Below are positions 35,828 through 46,905 of a DNA stretch of 64,000 nucleotides, in pieces. The stretch is from Procambarus clarkii (taxonomy: Eukaryota > Arthropoda > Malacostraca > Decapoda > Cambaridae): positions 14,277,166-14,341,165 of the forward strand of contig NC_091185.1 in NCBI RefSeq assembly GCF_040958095.1, given 5' to 3'. A program made the translations under genes and the position numbers. Under the pieces are notes generated by a model. The model was not told the DNA's origin. It was given only the letters and a program-made list of their open reading frames with translations, and did no database searches. Position 1 is the first letter of the stretch; every line of letters starts with the position of its first letter.

Positions 35828-36314
35828 GGAGCCACAATTAGAGGCAGGACACCCAACAGGAAGCTATCGCCGATCATGCCAGGGCCCCCTAGGGGTGCGT
35901 CGTGAGTATACGCCCCACAAACGCCACCTTAAGAACCGCCAGTCCGTCGAGATCGGGTTCAGCAACGAAAGGGGGATTGACAATAAAAGGTTCCCCTCGC
36001 TCGAGACGTTGGGTACTACAGTTCTACGGGTGCAAGAGTATGCCTCCTCAAGCACCCGGGCGTCAAAACAGAAGAAGTCCAAAGAAATAATCCAAAACAA
36101 GCAAAAGGTCGGCAGGAAATGACAAGCAGATAGGAGAAGAGGGGGAAGAAAAACGAAACATAAGGAAAAGGAAAAGCGATCCGGCACAATTAGAGAAGAC
36201 AGCAGCAGGAGTGCAAGGCCAGAAAAGGACAGAGGACTGCCCAACGGAGCATCACACTCCGGCAGCCGTCCACCAAGCCCCCTCACGATGCCAACGGGCC
36301 GGATGGGGAGGGGG
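35828..36314 (-). other. 5' UTR of the I-type LINE
   Basis: About 490 bp lie between the element's 5' boundary and the ORF1 start. LINEs of this group carry an internal promoter here, but no element is clear by eye. A minus-strand open stretch (about 36349-35864) crosses the element boundary, so it is probably not a gene. Confidence 0.55.
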
Positions 36315-36965
36315 AAGCATAACAGTAGTTTATTTACTAACTTAACCACTAATACAAAGGGTGCTTGATTTACTTTAGATTGGCGTCAGAAAGGTTATGG
36401 TTGTATTAGCGAGACTCTTGACGTCTGGCTAAACGACTCGTATCCACTCGTGGAGAAACACCTAACTTAACACAGTTGACAGCCAATCATTAACAAGGCA
36501 ACCTAACTGCCGGTATGCAAAGGGATCACAAGAGTTCCAACCGGATACTCGGTACTGATGATATGCAATAAATCACAATGGCACTGTCAATGGGACAGGC
36601 AATAACATGCACGATAATAATGTCACACAATAACTAAATGTGTGGTGTATGTGAAGCTCACATTCACAGACTAGTGAAATGCAGTGATACCACACAGATA
36701 AACACGCATTCACCGTCGATTCATCTATGACCTGTGACAGGTATGAGAAGATGAGAACTGTGGTTGATCCCTCAGATCAACACAGACACAATAAAACAAT
36801 GACAAAATCTTGTACTTACAGTTGTACTTACAGATAGGTACCTTTCCTTACTCACTCACTCACTCAGGCACATTTATACAAGCACTCGTAGGTGGCCTGA
36901 CAGCTGGATTCGCTAGTAGACATGGAGGGTACTTGCAGTAGGGCGTGCTGTATGCTTAACAGACA

Positions 36966-36987
36966 GACACACACACACACACACACT
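36966..36987. repeat. Short (AC)n tract in the solo LTR
   Basis: About 10 CA units inside the reversed LTR. The corresponding place in the 3' LTR (near 42640-42660) has only GTGTATGCGTGTGTC, so the tract expanded after the copies separated. Confidence 0.8.
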
Positions 36988-37899
36988 GGCACTGGCGATG
37001 AGTAAGGTGGTGACGTCACGTAGTAGTGAGGGCGGCGGCGGGCGCCTCGAGGTACTGAGGTACTGGGGTACACGCTCGGGACGAGCGGCGGCTGTGGTAC
37101 CACGCAGGTACACTTGTGGTAAAGTCACACACAGGTTACTTAGGCGGCGGCACTGCCTTAGTTCACTCTAAGTCACTCACAACGATCTTTGTCACCAGGG
37201 GTTACCTGATACCAGTCTGTTTCGCTCTGGAGATTTGTCACTTTAGGCTTCTGAGCAATATATTCACACTCGTGATTCTGGGCGAGTGTGTCGTATAATC
37301 TTCAGACGCTGAGTTAACTTGACGGTGAGGAATAAACGGTGTTCAGTCTATTGGCCGGTAGACAGAACAAAACCCGTCTTCTGGGTTTGGTCTCCCTCAC
37401 ATGAATGGGTTTTGCCTGAAGCTCAGGGCATCTTGTGGGGCACACACAAGGGGATTACAATTTGACCAATAGCATTGCAGAAAATGGGCGGGAACCAATC
37501 ATATTAGCTCGTTCGATGAGCAGTAGCAGGAGTGACATCATGAACACGTCACGACCATGTCATAGCTGTTATTCACCATCACGCCGGTTGACCCCAGTGG
37601 TCAGACGGTCTGGCGTCTACCCTCTGTCTCTCAGGCTCCACCACCGATGTACTCACTGACCCTTTGGTGGCAAGTATGCTTAACTCCCTGTATCTACTTC
37701 CTGCCTGGACATACGGCGGCCTCCGTATTATAAAAGTGTTCCTGGTTAAGTGGGCATTCTTGAGATACCCAACATGCCAGGTCACTATCCAGGGTTAACA
37801 GAAATAGGACCTTATGCACCAGATTGGTGAACTGTGCACTGCTATGAGCCATTCACGTCAGTTGCGGGAGAATCTTGAGAGACACTCTCTCACCCAGCG

Positions 37900-39200
37900 C
37901 TATCTATATCTTCACGTTGCCTTGACCGCTCATAGACCTGACGACTACGACACTCTTACTGCGCAAGAGTGTAAGGAACGAGTGGAGCAGCACATGCGGG
38001 CTGTGGAAGAGGTGATGCTACAAGCACACATGCAGGGAAGTACTGAGGTGGTGTGCGCGAGTCTCATCACACTGGATAAGGCTGTCGGTGGTGAGACCCC
38101 GGTGAGAGATAACAAAGTGGGAGAGATCCCTGTGGGTGACTTCACTGAGAATTTTGTCACTAGAATCATGCATGCTGCGAAAGAAAACGGAGTCACACGG
38201 GAATCTAGCCCTTTATATACTTCGTTGGGGGGATTCTACGGGGAAGAATCTCTGCCCAAAAGGTCCTTGGGGACGACGCCAGCTCAAAGTGTAGGTATTA
38301 CAGGCTCACATCTATTCATCTTAGAGGGATACCGCGACCAGGTTAAGGGGTTGGGATTCGAAGGGAATAAAGTAGCAGAGCAAGCTATGAAACTCTGGAC
38401 TGATCAGCAGGACAGAGAGAGTACTGAGCGCATAGCTCTCATGTAGTTACAAGCGAGGCAGGATGACCAGACAAGTGGTTGTTCAACAGAGACTAACGTT
38501 GAACAAGGTAAGACTGTCAAACTACCCAAACAAGTTAACTTAGATGAGAGGGGCGACTCGATGGATGCATACATCAAGCGTTTCGAAGGTCACGCTGCTG
38601 ATTGCGGGTGTGAAAGATCAAAGTAGGCACTCGCTGTTAGTGCATTGTTAAAGGGTAGGGCACTAACCATTTACCACAGTCTGGGACCGCACCAGCGCGG
38701 AGATTACGAGGCATTGACAACAGTGCTGCTGAACGGTTTTGGCATCACTGCAGACCGGATGCTAGAGAATTTTCGTAGAGCTCAATTGCAAAAAGGGGAG
38801 ACATGTGCTAATGTTACAGCAGTTAGAATCGAGTCTAAACCGTTACTGTGAACTCATGAAGACTGCTCCTGGGAGCATGGAGTTCTATCAACTAGTGATT
38901 CGTGAACAGTTCTTAGAAGCATACGTCTCTGCGCGTCAAGCTCAAAGAGCAGGAAGTTGTGTCAAATCTGTCTATGGCCAAGCAAGCTGATCTGTGGGCT
39001 GGGGCCAGGAGACAGGTGAAAGGGGTGAAGCCGCACGAGAAGCATCATGCGACAGGTACTGGCGAGGGAGCTAAGCCTAAGACAGGTGTGTCGGGGGAGC
39101 AGGGAAAATCCTCCAACAAGCATGTGCACAAGTGCTACACCTGTGGTAAGCCAGGTCATCGGGCAGCTGATTGCAAGACAAAACCGAAATCAGGTTACAT
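37900..39200 (+). pseudogene. Gypsy gag remnant with zinc knuckle
   Basis: Most of the gag coding region lies here, beyond the solo LTR. An N-terminal alpha-helical segment runs to an in-frame TAG at 38444-38446. A second TAG lies at 38624-38626. The stretch between 38550 and 38770 has the capsid-like signature MDAYIKRFE ... ALLKGRALTIYHSL ... LLNGFG. After two frame changes (about 38800 and 38950) the knuckle CYTCGKPGHRAADC appears at about 39133-39174. Gag assembles particles and binds the RNA through the knuckle. The stops and shifts make it non-functional. Confidence 0.82.
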
Positions 39201-39239
39201 AGCAGGTGTGAGCTCAAGTGGTAAGAAACATCCCAACGT

Positions 39240-40340
39240 TGGAAAGGATCCACTAGCTTGGACCCTTGAGGTGGTGGACGGGAATGTTAACGGAATATCA
39301 GTGAAAATCTTCCATGACAAAGGCGCCACTACCCACATGGTAAGAAAAAGCCTAGTAAAGCCAGGATCTGAGACAGGTAGACACATCTATGTCAAATTCC
39401 CAAATGACTATGCTAAGAAATGGTGGAGGTGTATTTGTGGGTCGACACACCTTACATCAAAGGAAAAATTTGTGCCGTTCAACGGAAACGTGCTGTATAT
39501 GGACTTTTATTGGGAAATGTTCCGGGAGTCTCTGATTGCCCAAATACACCCTCAAAGAAATCGGGGGAGAGTGAGGAAGCTGCATCAGCTGGGTGCAGCC
39601 GTCCTCAGTCAGCTGGAGCCACGGATGGCATCACAGGGAGTGACCACACCTTCACCCAGCTGAAGAATAAGGGAGAGAAAGCAAGCTGTGAAGTAATGGA
39701 GAGAGAAGCAAAACCTCTGGTTGAAGTGACAGCAACTCCATTAACAGGTAACTCGCTCGTGGCAGCTGTCACCACGAGGTCAGAGAGCAACAAGCCGACT
39801 CGACCAGAAAAACCTTTGAAATTACGAGACATTCAGGGAGTGTCTGCAAAGATGAAAAAAGCAAAAGAACGCAAGTTCAATGTAGGTGACAAGGTACTTT
39901 TGCTACTTCCCACCAGCAGGAACAAGCTCTTGCTGCAGTGGAAGGGCCCATTCATGGTAGTGGAGTGCTCGCACTCGATAAACTATGTGCTCGACGTCGA
40001 TGGTGCCACGAAGAAGTACCACATCAACATGCTCAAACGCTACGAGGACCCTCCTGTAGATGGATCCACAAAGCCGAAGAAGCATGTAAAACATAAGAAC
40101 AGGAGAGGACCATGGGGCTTAACATCGACAGGGGCGATCGACCACCCAATACTCTCAGCAGTAGGTGCTGACTGGTTGAGTAGGTCAGAGGTGATTAACG
40201 AGGAGTCGAACGAGGGAGACATGAGCGAGGAAATGCAACGCGCATCACTGGACATTAGTTCCCAGTGTGCCTCTGATGGGTCATGCATGACACAGGTGGA
40301 GAGAGGCAGTGGACAGACTAGTGTGGGAACCGACCTGTGA
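39240..40340 (+). pseudogene. Gypsy protease remnant fused to integrase C-terminus
   Basis: Just after the knuckle a retropepsin-like stretch contains HDKGATTHMV, where the usual DTGA catalytic motif has become DKGA. After a frame change near 39420, a VDTPYIKGKICAV ... YGLLLGNVPGV segment follows, typical of the end of this protease. From about 39850 to 40065 the sequence is the integrase C-terminal module: KFNVGDKVLLLLP, QWKGPF (GPY/F-type motif) and YHINMLKRYEDP. Reverse transcriptase, RNase H and the integrase zinc and DDE domains, about 2.5 kb or more in intact relatives, are absent. The join near 39830 is in frame and shows an old internal deletion. The last codon is followed by TGA at 40338-40340. 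Confidence 0.83.
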
Positions 40341-41716
40341 GATTTATATTTATTTAATTTATATAAATTTATATTTACGTTAATTTATATACTTCGATAG
40401 CAATTTGTATGATGTTAAGTGGACTGTATTTCTGCAATAATCTCATAATCTCACAAATCGATCCTCTACACATTAGGGGGGGTTTATATTAAATTTATAT
40501 ATATATGCAGCCAATCAAACTACAGTATTAGACTACATACATTGAAGAGGTTCCTTATCTTATTGTACAGCAGGCCTTAGTCCACCAGGTATAACCAGGA
40601 TGTAGACACCACATTTTCCTCGTGTGAGGTAGCTTCCATCACCCTGGTAACTGATGCACAAAGCATGCTTCCTCGTCTTGACCTGTCAAAAGGGCGCTAG
40701 CTATGAAGCCAGAATCCTAATATATGACAGCTATATCAGAGAAAACACTGTACATGGAACCATATAGACCTGGGCTTTATTACCTTTAGTATGAGGCGAT
40801 CTCGTGCTCTAACCGGCTCACCCTATATCTACTGACATTAATGGCCATAAATGAAAGATAAATGGGTTTCGGCAGAACACTTAACTTGAATTTGTTGACA
40901 GCGTGTTGATGATGGTACACCTTTGGTTTCCATAACACTTCGTCCAAGTAAAATTAACAGGAGCCGAATTGCTCCCATGCCTCTCGTCTAAGTATAAACA
41001 ATGTCTGACACTCCATACTACTGACGCTACTGGCCGACATTGTCCAGATATGATAGGAGCCGAATTTGCTCCACGCGTCTCGGAGGTGACAACAACAATG
41101 GCTGACCACTCCCTCCTCCCTGACACCTGGCTTACATTGTCCAGATTTCAGAAAGTGATAGAAGGGTCATATTTACTCTATTTTAATTCTGATAATTAAG
41201 TTAATTTATATGAGATGTTTGTATGATGGTAAAGTCCAAAGACTAATGTATTTAAGAATAATTCCCACCATAATAGGTGGTGAATTTATAATAGTATGTG
41301 GTAATGATATCCCATTTTCTATAGACGGAAATTCCACTACAATTTACATTTTCTATGGGTAACTTGTTTATACAACACAGCAATATTATCTGTCTGTATA
41401 ATATTATTAAATGGTGTCGGATTTTCCGACAACTAGCGCCACTCCAGGTTTTGAGGCGTTGAGCCGACCCAGACCTGGAGCTACTTCCGACCACATTGCC
41501 TGCTCAAGACCTGAACAGACAGCCACATGTGACCCGGTGACTGAAGAAATTCCTCACTTAACAGAAGGAAATAGTCTAGACGAGGACCCGCCTCGCCTAG
41601 CAGTATAGAAAACGGGGTCCGCTCGACCCGGCCGCACCACATGCACTCAGTAGGTGCACATGCGTCAGTGGTGTGAGGTAGAACGAGCGCTACTCTGTGG
41701 AGCTCGGTCTTTTGTT
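40341..41716 (+). other. Non-coding 3' region of the Gypsy element
   Basis: About 1.4 kb before the polypurine tract holds AT-rich stretches (40345-40510), a small hairpin GTCGGATTTTCCGAC at 41417, and no open frame that I recognise. An envelope-like gene would sit here in env-bearing relatives. I see no signal peptide or transmembrane frame, so there is no evidence of one. Confidence 0.6.
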
Positions 41717-41725
41717 GGGGGGTGA
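41717..41725 (+). promoter_or_regulatory. Polypurine tract
   Basis: GGGGGGTGA lies immediately before the TGTGAGAG start of the 3' LTR. A purine run here primes plus-strand synthesis in LTR elements. One T interrupts it. Confidence 0.65.
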
Positions 41726-43701
41726 TGTGAGAGTATGTCTCTCAAGATTCTCCCACAGCTGACTTGAATGGCTCATTGCAGTGCACAGAGCACCGATCCT
41801 CGTGCACAAGCCCTATCTCTGTTAACCCTGAATAGTAATCTGTCATGTTGGGTGTCGCCAAGATGCCCACATAACCAGGAATATGTTTATAATACGGAGG
41901 CCGCCGTATGTCCAGGCAGGAAGTAGATACAGGGAAGTTAAGCATACTTGTTACAGGGTCAGAGAGTACACATAGGAGGTGCGAAGCGTGAGAGAGGAGA
42001 GGAAACGCCTGCGAGGCGACAGTCTAACCCTGAGGTCAGCCTCAACCCATGCGATGGAGAATAACAACTGTGACGTGTTCATGACGTCACCCCTGCTACA
42101 GATCAGAGAACGATCAATATGACTGGTTCCCGCTCTTTTGCTGCTATGCTATTGGTCAAATTGTAATCCCTTGTGTGTGTCCCATGAGATGCCCTGAGCC
42201 CCAGGCAAGAGCATTCACGTGAGGGGAGCCCTTGCACAGAGGACATGTCCTGTTCTGTCTATCGGCCAATGGACTGAACACCGTCCGTTCTTCACCGTCA
42301 AGTTAAACTCAGTGTCTTTTCGACATACCAACACTCGCCCAGAATCGCGACTGTGACCATATTGTTCAGAAGCCTAAGTGACAAATCACCAGAGCAAAAC
42401 AGACTGGTATCAGGTAACCCCTGGTGTTCAATAGAGATCGTCTGTGAGTGACCTAGAGTGAACTAAGGCATTGCCACCGCCTAAGTAACCTGTGTGTGAC
42501 TTTATCACAAGTGTATCTGCATGGTATAATAAAATCAGCCACCAGCTGCCACTCTGCCCTGAGCGTGTAGCCCGCCAGCCGCCGCCCTCTCTGTAATACG
42601 TGACGTCACCACTCTTACTCATCGCCAGGGCCATCAGTGTGTATGCGTGTGTCTGTAGACATACAGCGCGCCCTCCTGTGAGTACCACCCATGTCAAGTA
42701 CGGTTTGTGGGAAAGCCTGTCGTCAATGGTCTCACGTTATGACGAGCAGGATCAGTTTTCAGGCCACCTACGAGTTCTTGCATAAATGTGCCTGAGTGAG
42801 TGAGTTAATAAGAGAGGTACCCCACCTGTAAGTACAAGATCTTGTCATTGTTTTATTGTGTCTGTCTGTGTTGATCTGAGGGATCAACCACAGTTCTCAC
42901 CTACTCATACCTGACACAGATTATAGATGAAGACACCCGACGGTGTATGCGTGTTTATCTGTGTTGTATCACTGCGTTTCACTAGTCTGTGAATGTGAGC
43001 TTCACATACACCACACATTTAGTATTGTGTGATATTATTATTGTGCATGTTATTGCCTGTCCCATTGACAGTGCCATTGTGATTTATTGCATATCATCAT
43101 TACCCGAGTATCCGGTTGGAACTCTTGTGATCCCTTTTGCATACCGGCAGTTAGGTTCCCGTGTTAATGATTGGCTGTCAACTGTGTTAAGTTAGGTGTT
43201 TCTCCACGAGTGGATCCGAGTCGATTAGCCAGACGTCAAGAGTCTCGCTAATACAACCATAACCTTTCTGATGCCAATCTAAAGTAAATCAATCACCCTT
43301 TGTATTAGTGGTTAAGTTAGTAAATAAACTACTGTTAAACTCCATAAGGTGTTTCCGTTGAACCACTTCTGAATGCTGCCAATTATTTACCAAGCCTTCA
43401 GCTCCAGGTGTCTCCAACACCGTGTTACCTAATTCACCAATCTATAAATGTGATGAGGACCCTAGGAGTCCCTTAAAGTGTTAAATCATTGAGGATATTC
43501 CAACGACCAACGTGGACCAGGACCAGGTGAGGCTAGTCTGAGAAGAGACCCTCAAGGACTCTAACTCGACCTTGCTCCCAGTCCCTGTACGGTTGCTCTC
43601 GTATTTTCTCTGTTGATTCCGACAGCTCCCTGAAGCGTCTGCCACATGTACATTGGCGACGTACTCATTGCAGTCGGGAAAGCAAATAGTTAACCCCCAC
43701 A
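41726..43701 (+). repeat. Gypsy 3' LTR, 1976 bp
   Basis: A complete LTR starting TGTGAGAGTATG and ending CCCCCACA, bounded by the polypurine tract and the CCCCG half of the target duplication. The reversed solo LTR (29642-37894) aligns to it over its full length, except for the I-type LINE insertion. LTRs carry promoter and termination signals. I do not place them precisely. Confidence 0.88.
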
Positions 43702-43727
43702 CCCCGCAAGCCTACTATATGAATACA
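43702..43727 (+). mobile_element. LINE-A copy 1, last 3' bases
   Basis: CCCCGCAAGCCTACTATATG followed by AATACAC corresponds to the CCCCGCAAGCACAACTAGG ... GTACAC end of LINE-A (compare 62716-62745). It resumes exactly where copy 1 broke off at 29156, proving that the Gypsy element is inserted in LINE-A. Confidence 0.75.
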
Positions 43728-43931
43728 CCAACGCCACACCCACGCCACACTCACGTCACACCCACGCAACACCGACACCACACCCACGCCACACCCAAGC
43801 CACACTCACACCACACCCACGCCACACCCAAGCCACACTCACACCACACCCACGCCACACCCAAGCCACACTCACACCACACCCACGCCACACCCACGTA
43901 ACACCCCCGCCACACCCACGCCACACCCACG
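43727..43931. repeat. 11-bp GC-rich minisatellite, right part
   Basis: About 18 copies of the CCACACCCACG family seen at 25381-25714, here with CCACACCCAAG, CCACACTCACA and a regular 33-bp super-unit of three variants. It probably continues the left array, split by the LINE-A insertion. The stretch 43932-44160 that follows shows nothing recognisable. Confidence 0.93.
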
Positions 43932-44249
43932 TACACAATAGGGTGGTATTACCCTCCCCCCCTCGGAGGTAAGAGAGTTTAGGGTGATATGATTGAGGTG
44001 TACACATAGATAAGAAGGACTGAGACAGGGTCCAAGACACCAACACAGAGCAGGACAATACCCTCAGGATACTACATCTTAAATAGTTACAATTAACACC
44101 TGGCTACACACCGCTTTGGGAACACTGACGTTGATGACCACGTAACATAATACACAAATATTGTACAAATACACACACACACATATTATATATATACATA
44201 AATATTATATATATACATTAATATATATATATATATGTATATACTGTGT

Positions 44250-44338
44250 ACGTTTAGGGGTGATCCTGAACGGCATGGGTTCGAATCCTGGTCGGGTCAA
44301 AGAGTTCTTAGTGATCTATGGCTTGCGCGTTCATATAA

Positions 44339-44340
<2 letters not shown>
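44250..44340 (+). mobile_element. tRNA-derived SINE fragment
   Basis: GGTTCGAATCC at 44278-44288 is a perfect RNA polymerase III B box in a tRNA-like context. No A box is evident upstream, where (AT)n begins, so the copy is 5'-truncated. It runs into a 70-bp (AT)n tract. Confidence 0.55.

Positions 44341-44409
<69 letters not shown>
44341..44409. repeat. (AT)n tract
   Basis: About 70 bp of almost perfect AT dinucleotides directly before the first MITE copy. Confidence 0.97.
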
Positions 44410-44411
<2 letters not shown>

Positions 44412-44778
44412 GTCGTACCTAGTAGCCAGAACGCACTTCTCAGCCTACTATGCAAGGCCTGATTTGCCTAATAAACCAAGTTTTCCTGAATTAATATATT
44501 TTCTCTAATTTTTTTCTTATGAAATGATAAAGCTACCCATTTCATTATGTTTGAGGTCAATTTTTTTTTATTGGAGTTAAAATCAACGTAGATATATGAC
44601 CGAACCTAACCAACCCTACCTAACCTAACCTAACCTATCTTTATAGGTTAGGTTAGGTTAGGTACCCGAAAAAGTTAGGTTAGGTTAGGTAGGTTTGGTA
44701 GCCGAAAAAACATTAATTCATGAAAACTTGGCTTTTTAGGCAAATCGGGCCTTGCATAGTAGGCAAGTTAGGTACGAC

Positions 44779-44780
<2 letters not shown>
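44410..44780. mobile_element. AT-flanked foldback MITE, copy 1
   Basis: The terminal inverted repeats are ATGTCGTACCTA and its complement. The arms are nearly complementary throughout (left CCTACTATGCAAGGCC, right GGCCTTGCATAGTAGG), giving a near-palindrome of 371 bp with no coding capacity. The middle holds inverted runs of CCTAA and TTAGG. It is flanked on both sides by (AT)n, which suggests preferred insertion into TA-rich targets, or repeated tracts carried by the element. Confidence 0.85.

Positions 44781-44851
<71 letters not shown>
44781..44851. repeat. (AT)n tract between MITE copies 1 and 2
   Basis: About 70 bp of AT dinucleotides separate two MITE copies. Confidence 0.97.
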
Positions 44852-45755
<904 letters not shown>

Positions 45756-45779
45756 GTATATATATACATATATTATATA

Positions 45780-45960
45780 TAAACAAGCACACCCTTCACG
45801 CAAACAAGCGTGAAGGGTCCCCAAGCCAATATGCAACTGAAAACTCTATACCCCAGAAGGATTCGAACCCAGACAGCTAGGAGCACTATGAACCTTAGCG
45901 TACCTGGTACGTTAACCATTCACCCAACGTGACTGTACAAAAGTTATTGGTAGCCGAGGC
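45780..45960 (-). mobile_element. tRNA-derived SINE
   Basis: On the minus strand an A box-like TGGGTGAATGG (45926-45916) is followed 57 nt later by a B box, GGTTCGAATCC (45869-45859). That spacing fits a tRNA with a long variable arm (Ser/Leu type). Its tail shares CCCCAAGC..ATATGCAACT with a second direct repeat near 46078-46115, so a related piece lies beside it. Confidence 0.65.
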
Positions 45961-46146
45961 TATATCCCCAATGACCCGACGACACTTGGTGGTAAGCTTG
46001 GGCATAAATATTTCATCGAATCACTTCACTTTGTGGGGCCACGTGAGCAACACAAATGTGAACAAGTTTGAATGGTCCCCAAGCATATATGCAACTCAAA
46101 ACTCCACACCCCAAAAGAATGATCCTGCTGTCTGAGTTTGAATGCT
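45961..46146. other. SINE-adjacent sequence with a direct repeat
   Basis: About 185 bp without coding signal. The 46058-46115 part (GGTCCCCAAGC ... CTCCACACCCC) is a diverged direct repeat of 45812-45856, probably from a second copy of the same SINE family. Confidence 0.5.
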
Positions 46147-46322
46147 ACACCCCCTTCCTCCATACACCTAACTACACCCTCCTTCCACCACACACCTTAG
46201 TACACCCCTTCCCCCATACACCTAACCACACCCCTTCCCCCACTCACCTAACTACACCCTCTTCCCCCACACACCTAACTTCACCGCTTCCCCCACACAC
46301 CTAACTACGCCCCCTTCCTCCA
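46147..46322. repeat. C-rich minisatellite, about 30 bp
   Basis: About six imperfect units of ACACCTAACTACACCCC and TTCCCCCAC directly precede LINE-A copy 2. Confidence 0.85.
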
Positions 46323-46324
46323 CA

Positions 46325-46647
46325 CACCGAAACTCAGAGGTATGAGCTACGAGGAAAGGCTCAAGGAGCTGAACCTCACGTCCCTGGAAAACAGAAGAGT
46401 AAGGGTAGACATGATAATCACCTACAAAATTCTCAGAGGAATTGACAGGGTGGACAAAGACAAACTCTTCAGTAAGGGTGGAACACGAACATTGGGACAC
46501 AGATGGAAACTTAGTAACCAGATGAGCCACAAAGACATTAGAAAGAAATTTTTCAGTGTCAAAGTAGTTAATAGATGAACTAGGAAGTGATGTGGTGGCG
46601 GCTGACTCCATACCCACTTTCAATTGTCGATTTGATAGAGCCCAGTA
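46325..46647 (+). pseudogene. LINE-A copy 2, RT C-terminus (5'-truncated)
   Basis: The C-terminal part of the LINE-A ORF carries GMSYEERLKELNL, GGTRTLGHRWK and SHKDIRKKFFSVKVV. It ends in the 3' region GATAGAGCCCAGTA. It stops at 46647, where the palindromic element begins, and resumes at 59003 with TGCTCAGGAATATG. The last six bases (CCAGTA, 46642-46647) are the left target duplication. Confidence 0.88.
46642..46647. other. Left target-site duplication of the palindrome
   Basis: CCAGTA, matching 58997-59002 exactly. In uninterrupted LINE-A copies the corresponding word occurs once (for example CCAGTA near 29080). Confidence 0.8.
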
Positions 46648-46658
46648 AGTAGTGTAAA

Positions 46659-46744
46659 GTGTGACTAGAACCGCGCGCACCAGCTGCCAGCTGGCCCTCC
46701 ATGGAGAGCCAGCCGACAGGTGGTGCGCAGGTGTCTAGTCACAC
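46659..46744. other. Terminal hairpin, left end
   Basis: GTGTGACTAGA at 46659-46669 pairs with TCTAGTCACAC at 46734-46744. Further pairing occurs inside (GCGCACCA with TGGTGCGC, CAGCTGGCCCTCC with GGAGAGCCAGCCG). This gives an 86-bp imperfect hairpin with CATGG at its apex, eleven bases from the element tip. Confidence 0.85.
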
Positions 46745-46905
46745 AGGGTTTTGGGGGAATTTCCCGGAAGTTTGGCGCGTTTCGGACGCGTGTGAGCGTC
46801 CTGTGTTTGGGTATGTGGTCAGGAACGAGGGGGAGTTATGTTGTTGAGTGCCAGGTGGCGCGCGGGTGTCTAGTCACATAGGGTTTTTGGGGAATTTCCC
46901 GGATG
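46732..46905. repeat. Subterminal direct repeat in the tip
   Basis: GTGTCTAGTCACACAGGG, then AATTTCCCGGA, at about 46732-46770 recurs at about 46867-46905 with few changes. Subterminal repeats often bind the recombinase of DNA transposons. The same pair is mirrored near 58740-58910. Confidence 0.75.

Larger units (their letters stand above)
30019..36314 (-). mobile_element. Near full-length I-type LINE with RNase H
   Basis: A 6.3-kb minus-strand non-LTR retrotransposon has, in transcription order, a 5' UTR (36314-35828), ORF1 with zinc knuckles, ORF2 with endonuclease, reverse transcriptase and RNase H, and a short 3' tail of TTAC-type repeats. It interrupts the solo LTR. Matching 13-mers AAGCTTAACAGTA (30006-30018) and AAGCATAACAGTA (36315-36327) flank it and differ at one base, consistent with target-primed insertion. 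ORF1 with three knuckles plus a C-terminal RNase H points to the I superfamily (I/Nimb-like). The clade needs a phylogeny. Confidence 0.88.
29642..37894 (-). mobile_element. Solo LTR of the same Gypsy family, reversed
   Basis: A complete LTR lies in opposite orientation inside the Gypsy gag. It starts TGTGGGGG (the complement of the CCCCCACA end) and finishes at CTCTCACC (a changed copy of the TGTGAGAG start). It matches the 3' LTR at 41726-43701 in reverse along its whole length. Without the LINE inside it, it measures about 1.94 kb, against 1976 bp for the 3' LTR. CAGCG repeats on both sides (29637-29641 and 37895-37899), the 5-bp duplication expected for this family. It has no internal coding region, so it is a solo LTR left after LTR-LTR recombination of a second element. 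Confidence 0.85.
29157..43701 (+). mobile_element. Gypsy-type LTR element, internally deleted
   Basis: This plus-strand LTR retrotransposon spans from a damaged 5' LTR (29157-29464) to an intact 3' LTR (41726-43701). In order it carries a primer binding site, gag leader, gag with one zinc knuckle, protease-like segment, integrase C-terminus and polypurine tract. Reverse transcriptase, RNase H and the integrase core are missing, so it is non-autonomous. The flanking 5-mers CCCAG (29152-29156) and CCCCG (43702-43706) look like a target duplication with one change in a LINE-A 3' UTR. About 8.25 kb of its span is later insertions. Gypsy-type elements copy through RNA and integrate with a DDE integrase. 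Stops and frameshifts show that this copy is inactive. Confidence 0.85.

Noticed and set aside
37814..37899. A gag start codon at 37814
   Set aside because: That ATG lies inside the reversed solo LTR. The real gag start is at 29613, before the insertion.
40341..41725. An envelope gene between the integrase remnant and the 3' LTR
   Set aside because: Only short frames are present, with no signal peptide, transmembrane segment or cysteine pattern.
29642..43701. A DIRS-like or other element with about 2-kb terminal inverted repeats
   Set aside because: The 5-bp CAGCG duplication around the reversed LTR, the in-phase gag across it, and the separate primer binding site and polypurine tract show a nested solo LTR. 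No tyrosine recombinase is present.
45859..45926. A functional tRNA gene
   Set aside because: A and B boxes are present, but I cannot fold an acceptor stem around them and a repeated tail follows. A tRNA-derived SINE fits better.
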